From Cohnella xylanilytica (GTDB lineage Bacteria; Bacillota; Bacilli; Paenibacillales; Paenibacillaceae), in contig NZ_JACJVR010000052.1 of assembly GCF_014212175.1 (NCBI RefSeq), positions 1 to 64,000 of the forward strand: 64,000 nt of DNA, read 5' to 3'. This document shows positions 43,829-53,050 of this stretch, in pieces; position 1 is the stretch's first letter, and every line of letters begins with the position of its first letter. The position numbers and the translations under genes were made by a program. The notes below the pieces were generated by a model. It searched no databases. It saw nothing but the letters and a program-made list of their open reading frames with translations, and was not told where the DNA came from.

Positions 43829-44113
43829 TTACTCGCTCGTTCCGCCGTAACCGGTCTTGGGAAGAGCTTTGGGAGTGATGCTTTTCGCGCGAAGCTTGCT
43901 TCCGCCGAGCGCTCTCGGCTTCGCCTTGCTCTTGGCGTGAAGCTTGTGCTTGCCCGTGCTCTTCGCATGCAGCTTGTGCTTGGCCGCGCTCTTCGCATGC
44001 ATCTTGTGAGCGTGGGTTTTGTGCTTCTGATCCGCCGGAGCGGCAGACGCGGACGCGGATGCGGCCGTCAACATCAAACAAGCGGACAACAACGCGATGG
44101 CTGCCTTCTTCAA
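43829..44113 (-). CDS. Small secreted Lys/His-rich protein with C-terminal LPKTG
   Basis: The 94-residue protein has a signal peptide (about 1-25), three KHKLHAKS-like repeats (about 30-62) and ends LPKTGYGGTSE. LPKTG is a sortase signal, but the usual hydrophobic segment and positive tail are absent. The start is TTG with GGGAGGAATT upstream. Its neighbour is a sortase gene, so it is the likely substrate; the positive charge could favour binding to wall polymers. Confidence 0.7.
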   Translation of the reverse strand: MKKAAIALLSACLMLTAASASASAAPADQKHKTHAHKMHAKSAAKHKLHAKSTGKHKLHAKSKAKPRALGGSKLRAKSITPKALPKTGYGGTSE

Positions 44114-44222
44114 CGCGAATTCCTCCCTAAGAGTTCATTGGGGGTGCTCTCCCCGAATCTTAGAGTAAGCCATAACGCGTTGATCGATACTTGTCAGGTT
44201 ATGGCCTCCAGCGCTCGGGTTG

Positions 44223-45458
44223 CTACCGGATGTAGATTTTCCCTTTGCCCTTGCACGCCGCGCAAGTCTCGTAGAAGTAGCTCTCGACGTTGGCCCTCGC
44301 CTTCTTGCGGGTGATCTCCAGCAGACCGAGCCTCGTCCACCCGAGCACCTGGCACTTCGTCCGATCCCGCTTCATCGAGTTCTCCAGCTGCTGCACGACC
44401 TGGTGCCGATGGTCCTCCGTCTCCATATCGATGAAGTCGACGATGACGATGCCGCCTACGTCCCGGAGCCGGAGCAGGCGGGCGATCTCCTGCGCGGCTT
44501 CCATGTTCGTGCGGAACACCGTCTCCTCCAGATCGACCGTCCCCGTATACTTGCCCGTATTGACGTCGATCACCGTAAGCGCCTCGGTCCGGTCCCAGAC
44601 GAGGTAGCCCCCGCTTCGCAGCCAGATCCGGGGCTGGAACGCCTTGCTCAGCTGCTCGTTGATTCCGAACTTGTCGTAGAGCGGGACGGATTCCCCGTAG
44701 AGCCGGATCCGGTCCTCGAGAGACGGAGCGGTCCGGCGCAGATAGGACGCGGCTTCCCGATAGGCCGCCTCGTCGTCGATGACGAGCTCCTCCGTGTCCG
44801 GGGTGAACACGTCCCGCACCATCCTCTGCACGAGGCCGAAGTCCCGGTGCAGCTCCTCGGGCGCGGCCGCCGCTTGGCCCCGCTCCCGAATGTCGTTCCA
44901 GACGCTCCGCAGCGCCTGCAGATCGTCCTCGAGAGCTTCCAGGCTCTCTCCTTCCGCGTTCGTCCTCAGAATAATGCCTTCGCCGGGCTCCCGCAGCTGT
45001 TCGGCCATGTTCTTCAGGCGCGACCGTTCCTGCTCCTGCTCGATCTTCTTGGAGACGCCGACGTAATCGGCGTGGGGCATGTAGACGAGCCAGCGGCCCG
45101 GCAGCGAATAATGGGTCGTCACTCTCGCTCCTTTGCCCCCGAGGGGTTCCTTCATCACCTGGACGATCGTCTCGTCCCCGGGCTTCAGCAATTCGGAGAT
45201 CGAAGGCTTGTCCTTCGGCTGTTTGTCCAGATGCGGATGAAGAGCGTCGTCCACGTACAGAAAAGCGTTCTTGGCCAGTCCGATGTCGACGAACGCCGCC
45301 TGCATGCCCGGAAGAACGTTCACGACGCGGCCCTTGTACAGGTTGCCGACGATCGAGTGGCCCTCGGACCGTTCCACGCTGAATTCCGTCAATCTTCCGT
45401 CTTCCAGGAGAGCCGTATGGGTCGCGTTGCGCGCGCAGTGGACGAACAGCTGCTTCAT
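44223..45458 (-). CDS. rng: Rne/Rng-family ribonuclease
   Basis: This endoribonuclease G-type enzyme has 411 residues. It shows the S1 segment (GNLYKGRVVNVLPGMQAAFV), the catalytic acidic pair in VIDVNTGKYTG and VIVDFIDM, and the C-terminal CAACKGKG zinc-link cysteines. Bacillus subtilis lacks this family but Paenibacillaceae carry it. It follows spoIVFB in the same direction. Confidence 0.93.
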   Translation of the reverse strand: MKQLFVHCARNATHTALLEDGRLTEFSVERSEGHSIVGNLYKGRVVNVLPGMQAAFVDIGLAKNAFLYVDDALHPHLDKQPKDKPSISELLKPGDETIVQVMKEPLGGKGARVTTHYSLPGRWLVYMPHADYVGVSKKIEQEQERSRLKNMAEQLREPGEGIILRTNAEGESLEALEDDLQALRSVWNDIRERGQAAAAPEELHRDFGLVQRMVRDVFTPDTEELVIDDEAAYREAASYLRRTAPSLEDRIRLYGESVPLYDKFGINEQLSKAFQPRIWLRSGGYLVWDRTEALTVIDVNTGKYTGTVDLEETVFRTNMEAAQEIARLLRLRDVGGIVIVDFIDMETEDHRHQVVQQLENSMKRDRTKCQVLGWTRLGLLEITRKKARANVESYFYETCAACKGKGKIYIR

Positions 45459-45491
45459 GCCTGCCTCCCGTCGATGCTTATTTCCTCCATT

Positions 45492-46367
45492 CTACATGAA
45501 AAAACGCAAATCCGCATGCCCGTTCGTCAAAGAACGGAGAAAACCGTCGATTAATTGCCCCTCGGGCACGACGCGGTTGATCTTCCCCTGCTTCATGACG
45601 TAGACGAGATGGTAGCGTTCCTTCATAAGCAGCTTGACGACCGCGGATGGCGGACGATGCTCGGAGACGACGATCGGCTGGGCGAGCGTGCCTGCCCCGA
45701 TCCGCCCTTCCGACCTTCTCGCGCGATGGACGAGGAAGCGCAGGAACACGAACGGAACGTTGCGCCGGTACGTCCAGTTGGATGCGCACAGGAACGAACC
45801 GACGATCAGCAGATTGAAGTGGGGACGCCCTCCGTTCAGCAGAGGATAGACGGAACCGGCAACGGTCGCGGCGCTGAACAGCAAGCTGATTCTCATACTC
45901 CACAGCAGCGTGCGGTGATACGGAATTCGCAGGCTCATCCAGCATTGAACGAGCTTGCCCCCGTCCAGCGGCAGGATCGGGAGCAGGTTGAACAGGGCGA
46001 TCGTCGCGTTGGCCGTCGCGAATCCGTCCGCCCAAGAGCCGTCGACCCACCCGGCCCACCCGGCGGCGAAGGCGGCGGCGGCCAGGAAGACGTTCTGCAG
46101 CGGTCCGGCGATCGCCACCAACGCCTCCTCGCGCGCGGGCACCGTGCCGGCTTCCTCCACCTCGAGCACGCCGCCGAACGGGAGCAGCTTCACCTCTCGG
46201 ATCGTCCAGCCGAAGCGCATCGCCATCGCCAGATGGCCGAGCTCGTGCAGCAGGACGATGCCGAACAGCGTGACCGCTTCCGTCAATTGGCCGGTCATGA
46301 CGGACAGCAGCATCAGCAGCACGAATAGAGGATGAAGCTTGAAGGAGATCCCCCGCCATTTAATCAA
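45492..46367 (-). CDS. spoIVFB: SpoIVFB intramembrane metalloprotease
   Basis: SpoIVFB cleaves pro-sigma-K in the mother-cell membrane around the forespore. From the TTG at 46367, which overlaps the spoIVFA stop by 8 nt, it has 291 residues, near the Bacillus length. The zinc motif HELGH gives H41, E42 and H45; the third ligand is D135 in ILPLDGGK. Several membrane segments are followed by a CBS-like cytoplasmic domain. Confidence 0.93.
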   Translation of the reverse strand: MIKWRGISFKLHPLFVLLMLLSVMTGQLTEAVTLFGIVLLHELGHLAMAMRFGWTIREVKLLPFGGVLEVEEAGTVPAREEALVAIAGPLQNVFLAAAAFAAGWAGWVDGSWADGFATANATIALFNLLPILPLDGGKLVQCWMSLRIPYHRTLLWSMRISLLFSAATVAGSVYPLLNGGRPHFNLLIVGSFLCASNWTYRRNVPFVFLRFLVHRARRSEGRIGAGTLAQPIVVSEHRPPSAVVKLLMKERYHLVYVMKQGKINRVVPEGQLIDGFLRSLTNGHADLRFFM

Positions 46368-47613
46368 AAGGAACCACTTCCGCCGGATCGAGAGTTTGGC
46401 CGTCCCGCTTGACGGCGAAGTAGAGCGTCCCTTCTCCTTCGCCTCCGGCGGAGGAGGAGGCCAGCTCCCCGAGCGCGGTTCCGGCTTCGACCCAATCGTC
46501 CGGCTGGACGGCCGGATTGTCCACGTTGCCGTAAACCGTGACGATCCGGTTCGCATGCTGCACCAGAATCGTCGCGTAGCCCTGCTCGCCGATCGTCACC
46601 TGGGTGACGCGTCCCGTGTGGACCGCGATGACGGGCGTTCCCGCCGGAGCGGCCAGCCGGACGCCGGTGCCGTCCTGGGCGAACGTCTGCACGACCCGCC
46701 CGGCGATCGGCGGCACGGTCTCGTTCCGGCTCCAAGCGGCCGACACCGCCTTCGAAGGGTTCTGCTGCTTGAAGATCGGAAGGAAGGCGGGCGTCCCGCC
46801 GAACGTTCTCTCGTACCAAGCCTCCGCGGCGGCGAAGTTCATGTCCTGGGTCACCGTCCGGACGGCCCAGGCTTCGGCCGCCCGGCTGCCCGGAAGATCC
46901 AGGCGGGTCCACCCCCATCCGGCTCCCAGCAGAACGGCGGCGACGGCCGTCCGGATCGTCAACCCGCGGACGAACCGGCGCAGGAAGGTTCCCGGCCCCC
47001 CCTCGGGCGGCTCCTCGTCCCAGCCGGAGCGGCCCGACAGCCCGCGGTAGGGGGAGAGGCTCGACAAGGAGCCGATCGGTCCCGTCCCGGAAGGCCGCCC
47101 CGGCTCGGCGCCGGGCTCGCGGACGGAATCCGGCCGGGCGAAGACGGTGCGCGGAGGCGTCGCGTCGTTCGCGGCGTAACCGCCGCCGTTTCCGCCGGCG
47201 CCGCTTGTTTTTCTCCCGTATTCGCTGCGCTGCTTCTCCTTCCACCACTTCTCGGGGTCGGGCTCTTCTCTCTCCGATCGATCCCGCACGGAAGAGGAAC
47301 GCAGGTAGCCTCCTTCTCCCGGCGCGAAGCGCGCAGCCGGTTCCGGCAGCTCGCCCGGCGCGGATTCCGGCCACGGATCGGGCATCGGGCTTATTCCGGG
47401 AGGATACGAGCTTTCTCCCTCTTGCCGGCTGCCGTCCGCGCCGGCGAATTCCCCGCGATTTTCCCGCGACTCGTCCGCCAACCTCGAATCTTCCTCGTAC
47501 CTCCCGAACAAGCTCGGCGTCTCCGGCTCGCGACTCCCGTTCTCCGGACGTTCCGCCGTCAGCTGCCGAATCCTCTCCCGCCTGCGCTGGCGGACGTTGT
47601 TCCGCACTTCCAT
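46360..47613 (-). CDS. spoIVFA: SpoIVFA-like stage IV sporulation protein with M23 domain
   Basis: SpoIVFA holds SpoIVFB and BofA in an inactive complex until SpoIVB cuts it. The 417-residue protein (ATG 47613, GGGAGGAAG upstream) has a long charged, probably disordered N-terminus, a transmembrane segment (LTIRTAVAAVLLGAGWGW), and a C-terminal M23/LytM-like fold (GRVTQVTIGEQGYATILVQH). It is much longer than Bacillus SpoIVFA, mostly in the N-terminal part. Gene order supports the call. Confidence 0.85.
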   Translation of the reverse strand: MEVRNNVRQRRRERIRQLTAERPENGSREPETPSLFGRYEEDSRLADESRENRGEFAGADGSRQEGESSYPPGISPMPDPWPESAPGELPEPAARFAPGEGGYLRSSSVRDRSEREEPDPEKWWKEKQRSEYGRKTSGAGGNGGGYAANDATPPRTVFARPDSVREPGAEPGRPSGTGPIGSLSSLSPYRGLSGRSGWDEEPPEGGPGTFLRRFVRGLTIRTAVAAVLLGAGWGWTRLDLPGSRAAEAWAVRTVTQDMNFAAAEAWYERTFGGTPAFLPIFKQQNPSKAVSAAWSRNETVPPIAGRVVQTFAQDGTGVRLAAPAGTPVIAVHTGRVTQVTIGEQGYATILVQHANRIVTVYGNVDNPAVQPDDWVEAGTALGELASSSAGGEGEGTLYFAVKRDGQTLDPAEVVPFD

Positions 47614-47760
47614 GGCCGCTTCCTCCCTTGTCCGCCTCTTTGTTATCACGATATGGCAAGCCTGGCGGGTTTAGACCTGTTGGGCGGGACGAACCGGGAT
47701 CGCGGCGATCGGGCCGGGCGGCATAGGCGGGATGCCTGCCCAGGGGGACGAGAGCGCGCG

Positions 47761-47788
47761 AAAAACCCGCCGGGCGAACCCGGCGGGC
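47761..47788 (-). terminator. Terminator after rodA
   Basis: GCCCGCCGGG, a TTCG loop, CCCGGCGGG and TTTTT. It ends the mre-min-rodA unit, so spoIVFA must have its own promoter. Confidence 0.9.
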
Positions 47789-47820
47789 TGGAGAACAAGT
47801 CGAACGGAGGCGATCGACGG

Positions 47821-48969
47821 CTAGTCGTCCATCGTATACTTCTCTTGATGCGCCCGGATGCTGAAGATCAGGCCGATCGACAGCATGTTCAGCAGAAGCG
47901 AGGTGCCTCCGTAGCTGATGAACGGAAGCGTGATGCCCGTGATCGGCATCAATCCGATCATCATCCCGATGTTCTGGAAGATCTGGAACACCATCATGGA
48001 CGCGATGCCAATAATGATGAACGAGCCTCGCAAGTCGTAGCACTGGTAGGCGATCAGAATCATTCGGTAAATGAAAATAAAGTAGAGCAGCAAGAGGACC
48101 GCCGCCCCCTGGAATCCGAACTCCTCTCCGATGACGACGAAGATCGAGTCCGAATACGGGTACGGGATGAACTTGCGGTTCTTCGATTCGCCCTTCATGT
48201 AGCCGTCGCCGGCGAGGCCGCCGGAGCCGATGGCGATCTGGGCGTATTCGGATTGCCGCCGTTCGTCCGCGCTCGCCTCCTCGGGATGAATGAACGTATT
48301 GATCCGCTGATACCAGTGAGACTTTTCATGATCGTCGAGGTAATTCTTGATGTCCGTATTGAACGTGTTGAAGAGGGTGACGAACAGGATCAGCCCGCCG
48401 ACGACCGCCACCAGGCCGATCGTCACGTACGTGTAGCGGACGTTGCCGATCCAGAGCATGCCGAGCACGATGAAGATATAGATCATCGCGTTCCCGAGGT
48501 CCGGCTGGATCATGACGAGAATAAACGGGACGAACGAGACGGCGGCGATGGCCATGACGTCGGTCCGCATGCGGAGCGGGTCGCCTTGCCTCCGTCCGAG
48601 CACGGCCGCTACTGATAGGATCAGGATAATCTTCATGAATTCAGCCGGCTGGAACGTGAGGCCCCCTGGAAGCTCGAACCAGCTTCGCGCCCCGTTGCGG
48701 ACGGGAGCGAAGAAAAAAACGGCGATGAGCAAAGCGATGCCCAACGCATACCAGACGTACCAGCTTTTCAGGAGCAGCCGATAATCGACAAGCACCATCA
48801 ATAGAACGACGCCGAAGCCTACTGCGTAATAAGTCAACGTCTTGACGTCGAAGTGGTAATACAGCGGGTCGTTATGGGTCGCGCTTCGCACGACGAGCGT
48901 GCTGATAACCATGAACGCGACCAGAATAAGCATCATCAGCCAATCTATCTTCTTGAATCGGTTTAGCAA
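47821..48969 (-). CDS. rodA: RodA-type SEDS peptidoglycan polymerase
   Basis: SEDS proteins polymerise glycan strands with a class B PBP. The 382-residue protein has about ten membrane segments and family motifs: GARSWFELPGGLTFQPAEFM, VMIQPDLGNAMI, SDSIFVVIGEEFGFQGA and PFISYGGTSLLLNML. The mre-min context points to RodA rather than FtsW or SpoVE. The start is TTG at 48969. Confidence 0.9.
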   Translation of the reverse strand: MLNRFKKIDWLMMLILVAFMVISTLVVRSATHNDPLYYHFDVKTLTYYAVGFGVVLLMVLVDYRLLLKSWYVWYALGIALLIAVFFFAPVRNGARSWFELPGGLTFQPAEFMKIILILSVAAVLGRRQGDPLRMRTDVMAIAAVSFVPFILVMIQPDLGNAMIYIFIVLGMLWIGNVRYTYVTIGLVAVVGGLILFVTLFNTFNTDIKNYLDDHEKSHWYQRINTFIHPEEASADERRQSEYAQIAIGSGGLAGDGYMKGESKNRKFIPYPYSDSIFVVIGEEFGFQGAAVLLLLYFIFIYRMILIAYQCYDLRGSFIIIGIASMMVFQIFQNIGMMIGLMPITGITLPFISYGGTSLLLNMLSIGLIFSIRAHQEKYTMDD

Positions 48970-48975
48970 GGGGGA

Positions 48976-49770
48976 TCATCCCATTCCGAGAAACTTCTTG
49001 ACCCGCCCGAACATTCCGCTCTTCTCTTCGAGCTGCATGAGAGGAACCGTCTCTCCCAGAATGCGGCGGGCGACGTTGCGATAAGCGATAGCGGCGCGGG
49101 AGGACGGGTTCATCACGGTCGGCTCTCCCAGATTGGCGGACTTGATCACGATCTCGTCGTCGGGGACGATGCCGATCAGATCGATGGCGAGAACTTGGCA
49201 GATATCGTCGATCTCCAGCATGTCGCCGCTCTTCAGCATGTTCGGGCGAATGCGGTTGATGATCAGCTTGGGGGATTTGAAGCCTCTCTGCTCCAGGATG
49301 CCGATGACGCGGTCGGCGTCGCGGACGGCCGCGTTCTCGGGCGTCGTCACGACGATCGCCTGGTCGGCCCCGGCCACCGCGTTGTCGAAGCCCTGCTCGA
49401 TGCCGGCCGGGCAATCGATGATCACGTAGTCGTAGTCGGGCTTCAGATCCTCGACGATCTTGCGCACCTGCTCCGGCGTGATGTCATGCTTGTCCTTCGT
49501 CTGGGCGGCGGGCAGCATGTAGAGCTCGTCGAACCGCTTGTCCTTCACGAGAGCCTGATTCAGCCGGCAGCGGCCTTCCGCCACGTCGATCAGATCGTAT
49601 ATGATGCGGTTCTCGAGCCCCATGACGACGTCCAGGTTGCGCAATCCGATGTCGGTATCGACCATGCAGACTTTGCGTCCCAGCAGCGCCAACGCCGTCC
49701 CCAAGTTCGCGGACGTCGTCGTTTTCCCCACGCCGCCTTTGCCGGAAGTGACGACAATCGCTTCTCCCAT
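48976..49770 (-). CDS. minD: Septum site-determining ATPase MinD
   Basis: MinD is the membrane-binding ATPase that positions MinC away from midcell. The 264-residue protein has the deviant Walker A TSGKGGVGKTTT, switch segments VDTDIGLRNLDVVMG and IIDCPAGIE, and a C-terminal amphipathic helix (MFGRVKKFLGMG). AAAGGAGTG precedes the ATG, 4 nt after minC. Confidence 0.97.
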   Translation of the reverse strand: MGEAIVVTSGKGGVGKTTTSANLGTALALLGRKVCMVDTDIGLRNLDVVMGLENRIIYDLIDVAEGRCRLNQALVKDKRFDELYMLPAAQTKDKHDITPEQVRKIVEDLKPDYDYVIIDCPAGIEQGFDNAVAGADQAIVVTTPENAAVRDADRVIGILEQRGFKSPKLIINRIRPNMLKSGDMLEIDDICQVLAIDLIGIVPDDEIVIKSANLGEPTVMNPSSRAAIAYRNVARRILGETVPLMQLEEKSGMFGRVKKFLGMG

Positions 49771-49774
49771 CGTT

Positions 49775-50434
49775 CTACACTCCTTTGAAAAACATGGCTT
49801 CCTTGCGGTGATGATGCAGATGCGTCAGCTTGTCGAGTTCCATGACTCCGTCCCGCAGATAAGCGTATTCCATCGTCGGCTCGGCCGACGCCCATTCCTC
49901 CGGAGGGCGGCTGATGACCTCCGCGATCCGCAGCTGGGTCGGCGTCATGAGCGACGCCGCGATAATCGCGTTCGCGTTGCCCTCGCAGCCCGCGTGGGCC
50001 GTCCCCCGCAGCGCGCCCATAATATAAATGTCGCCCGTGCAGAGGACCGAACCGCCGGGGTTCACGTCCCCGAGCAGCAGCAGATGGCCCTCGTGGCGGA
50101 CGGTCTGACCCGACCGCACGATTCCCGTCATCGTGCGCATGACGTTGCGCTGCGCTTCGAGCTCCTCCGGCGTCGGATCGCTCTCGATCGCCTGCACGAG
50201 GAAGTTCCCCTGCCTGCGGATGGCGGCGCGCAGCCTCTCCTTGTCCTCTTCGCCGATTCTTCGCGAGCCGAGCTTGACGAAGACGTGCACGATCGGCCCG
50301 GTCAGCTGCTGCTCGTGCTTGTCCAACTTCTCTTGCAATTCGTCCAGAAGCGCCCCGAATTCGCACCGGTCGTCCAGCAGGAATACGAGGCCTTCCTTGG
50401 TGCCTTTGATCGTTATGGCCGTTTTGACGCTCAC
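49775..50434 (-). CDS. minC: Septum site-determining protein MinC
   Basis: MinC inhibits FtsZ assembly near the poles. The 219 residues comprise an N-terminal domain (about 1-100) and the beta-helix C-terminal domain (VRSGQTVRHEGHLLLLGDVN, GGSVLCTGDIYIMGALRGTA). The start is GTG with GGGGAGGGG upstream. Confidence 0.94.
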   Translation of the reverse strand: MSVKTAITIKGTKEGLVFLLDDRCEFGALLDELQEKLDKHEQQLTGPIVHVFVKLGSRRIGEEDKERLRAAIRRQGNFLVQAIESDPTPEELEAQRNVMRTMTGIVRSGQTVRHEGHLLLLGDVNPGGSVLCTGDIYIMGALRGTAHAGCEGNANAIIAASLMTPTQLRIAEVISRPPEEWASAEPTMEYAYLRDGVMELDKLTHLHHHRKEAMFFKGV

Positions 50435-50520
50435 CTTCGTCCGCCCCTCCCCATGCTATATAACATTCTGCCGGACGAACCTGAATTCCTGCCGGCCGCG
50501 CGGAGGAACGGTACGGAACG

Positions 50521-51051
50521 TCACCCGGCGTTCTCGTCGGAAGCCGAGGCGGCCTTGAGCATCCAGCGGCGGACGGGCAGATAGAGCGCGAGAGCCAGCG
50601 CCACCTGCAGGAGCAGCGTGGGGACGATATGCCAGTAGACCGCGAACCCGTAGCTGTCCGACGTATATTGGAACAGCCGATAGACGAGATAGATCAGCGT
50701 GTCGAGGATGGCGCTGCCGACGCCGACGGCGAGCAGCGTGAAGCCGATCGTGCGGGGCCTGCGGTCGGAGACCAGCCCGATCAGGTAGCCTAGCAGAGCC
50801 ATGAAGTATCCGTAAGAGCCCATCAGATGTCCGTAGAAAAGCAAATCTTCGAGAAGGCCGAAGCCCAGGCCGAACAGGAACGCCGGATGCCGGCCGCCGA
50901 ACAGGGCGACGAACACCGACATGATGAACGGCAAGTTCGGCAGCAGCCGCTCGCTCCACGCGTCCGGGACGAGCCAGGGCAGCACCGAGGTCTGAATGAG
51001 CAGAAGCGCCAGCGTCAACAGAATCGTCCGATTGATGCGAACCTTCGTCAC
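50521..51051 (-). CDS. mreD: Rod shape-determining protein MreD
   Basis: MreD is a membrane part of the elongasome. The 176-residue protein has about five to six membrane segments (LLTLALLLIQTSVLPWLV, FLFGLGFGLLEDLLFYGHLM). The GTG start overlaps the mreC stop (GTGA). The family is weakly conserved, so the call leans on context. Confidence 0.9.
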   Translation of the reverse strand: MTKVRINRTILLTLALLLIQTSVLPWLVPDAWSERLLPNLPFIMSVFVALFGGRHPAFLFGLGFGLLEDLLFYGHLMGSYGYFMALLGYLIGLVSDRRPRTIGFTLLAVGVGSAILDTLIYLVYRLFQYTSDSYGFAVYWHIVPTLLLQVALALALYLPVRRWMLKAASASDENAG

Positions 51052-51914
51052 GGGGCGTCCACATCCGGAGCGTCCACATCCGGGGCGATGACGACGAACA
51101 CGTCGGTCAGATGGTCGAACTTGGCGGCCGGCTTGATCGCGGCCGTATGCGTCAAGCCGAAGTCCCCTACCTCGTTGCTGACGACGGTGCCGATAATGAT
51201 TCCCATAGGCAGAACGTTGCCGAGTCCCGACGTGACGATCAGGTCGCCTTCCTTGACTTCGGCGTTCTCGTCGATTCTCGTCATCTGAAGCACGTTGTTC
51301 TCCTTGTCGTAATCGACGATGCCGAACGTCTGCTCCTCCCGGCCGAGCACCGTCGCGGAGATCGAGATCCGGTCGCTGGACGTCGGATCGAGCTCCGTGA
51401 TCGGCATAACCGTCGACGTGAACTCCGACACTTTGCTGACGAGGCCGACCATGCCGTCGACCGACGTCACGGCCATCTTCGGCTTGATGCCGTCGTGGGC
51501 GCCGAGGTTAATCTTGATCGTCTTGTCGTAAGGGTTCGAGCTGTTCGCCACGACTTGCGCGGGAATGTATTTATAATTATATAATTTCTGTTGCCGTTCT
51601 TTGAACTCGAGCGCCTTCATCAATTGCTTGTTCTGATTCTCGACCATGTTGTAATGGATCTTGTCTTGCGTATATTGGGCCACCGTCCGTCTAAGCTCTT
51701 CGTTCTCCTTATACACATCGGAAAGCCGGCCGAGGTCGCGGAAAAATTCCGACACTGCCCCGACCGGCCGGTACAAAGCCCCTTGGACCGTCCCGAACGC
51801 GTCGTTGACGAAGCGTTCGGGCCAAGTCAGTCCGGTACGTCCCGATGTGAAGCCCAGCATGGCGATAAACAGGATCAGCCCGATCATGAGAATGAACAAG
51901 CGTTTGTTGCGCAT
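51048..51914 (-). CDS. mreC: Rod shape-determining protein MreC
   Basis: MreC bridges MreB and wall synthases. The 288-residue protein has an N-terminal membrane anchor, a coiled coil (about 60-105) and the beta-barrel periplasmic-type domain (LGAHDGIKPKMAVTSVDGMV, GDLIVTSGLGNVLPMGIIIG). The C-terminus has a direct repeat PDVDAPDVDAP, a small local duplication. Confidence 0.95.
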   Translation of the reverse strand: MRNKRLFILMIGLILFIAMLGFTSGRTGLTWPERFVNDAFGTVQGALYRPVGAVSEFFRDLGRLSDVYKENEELRRTVAQYTQDKIHYNMVENQNKQLMKALEFKERQQKLYNYKYIPAQVVANSSNPYDKTIKINLGAHDGIKPKMAVTSVDGMVGLVSKVSEFTSTVMPITELDPTSSDRISISATVLGREEQTFGIVDYDKENNVLQMTRIDENAEVKEGDLIVTSGLGNVLPMGIIIGTVVSNEVGDFGLTHTAAIKPAAKFDHLTDVFVVIAPDVDAPDVDAP

Positions 51915-51976
51915 TATCTTAAAAATAACCGATCACCTGCTTTCCCTTCCCCCATCGGGCTCCGATCCGAACGCTA

Positions 51977-53011
51977 TCAGCGCCTCTTCGAGCCGGATCC
52001 GCCCTTGGAGGATTTGAACAAGTGAATATTCTCGAGCGCACGGCCCGTGCCGATGGCCACGCAATCGAGCGGATGCTCGGCGACGATGACCGGCATGCCC
52101 GTCTCGCGCGCCAGCATCTTGTCCAGGTTGCGCAGCAACGCGCCGCCTCCGGTGAGCACGATGCCCCGGTCCATGATGTCGGCGGACAATTCCGGAGGAC
52201 ACTTCTCGAGCGTTACCTTGACGGCTTCCACGATGGCGTTCACCGTATCGGACAGAGCTTCCGTAATCTCGTCCGAGGTGATGGCGAGCGTCTTCGGGAG
52301 ACCGGAGACGAGGTCGCGTCCGCGAATCTCGATGGATTCGACCTTGTCGAGCGGAAGCGCCGAGCCGATCTCCATCTTGAGCTGCTCGGAAGTCCGCTCG
52401 CCGATCATCAGATTGTACAGCCGCTTGATGTACTGCATGATCGCTTCGTCCATCTCGTCGCCGGCGACGCGGATGGAGCGGCTCGTCACGATGCCGCCGA
52501 GAGAGATGACGGCGACTTCGGTCGTGCCTCCGCCGATATCGACGACCATGCTGCCGGTCGGCTCCCATACCGGCAGATCGGCGCCGATCGCGGCCGCGAA
52601 CGGCTCCTCGATCGTATACGCCTCGCGGGCTCCCGCTTGCTTGGTGGCGTCCTCGACCGCGCGCTTCTCGACGGCGGTAATGCCGGAAGGCACGCATACC
52701 ATCACGCTCGGATGGCGCGGCGGGAACGAACGCTCCTTCTGGGCTCTGCGGATGAAGTATTTGATCATCGTCGCGGTCGTCTCGAAGTCGGCGATGACGC
52801 CGTCCTTCATCGGGCGGATGGCCCGGATGTTGCCCGGCGTGCGGCCGATCATCTTCTTGGCGGCTTCGCCTACGGCCTCGATTTTTTTCGTATCGGTACG
52901 CAGGGCGACCACGGAAGGTTCCCTAACGGCGATTCCTTTGCCTTTGACGTATACAAGCGTGTTTGCGGTTCCAAGGTCAATGCCCAGATCGCGCGTAAAT
53001 CCACCAAACAT
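51977..53011 (-). CDS. mreB: Rod shape-determining actin MreB
   Basis: MreB forms membrane-bound filaments that guide wall growth. The 344-residue actin-like protein has [58 protein letters not shown] and [22 protein letters not shown] precedes the ATG. Confidence 0.97.
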   Translation of the reverse strand: MFGGFTRDLGIDLGTANTLVYVKGKGIAVREPSVVALRTDTKKIEAVGEAAKKMIGRTPGNIRAIRPMKDGVIADFETTATMIKYFIRRAQKERSFPPRHPSVMVCVPSGITAVEKRAVEDATKQAGAREAYTIEEPFAAAIGADLPVWEPTGSMVVDIGGGTTEVAVISLGGIVTSRSIRVAGDEMDEAIMQYIKRLYNLMIGERTSEQLKMEIGSALPLDKVESIEIRGRDLVSGLPKTLAITSDEITEALSDTVNAIVEAVKVTLEKCPPELSADIMDRGIVLTGGGALLRNLDKMLARETGMPVIVAEHPLDCVAIGTGRALENIHLFKSSKGGSGSKRR

Positions 53012-53050
53012 ATGCTGCTACCTCCTGTTGGGACAATCCTTATTATTATA

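Noticed and set aside
46339-48615. Plus-strand open frame of 758 codons opposite spoIVFA and rodA
   Set aside because: It crosses two real genes and a strong terminator; composition is typical of high-GC antisense.
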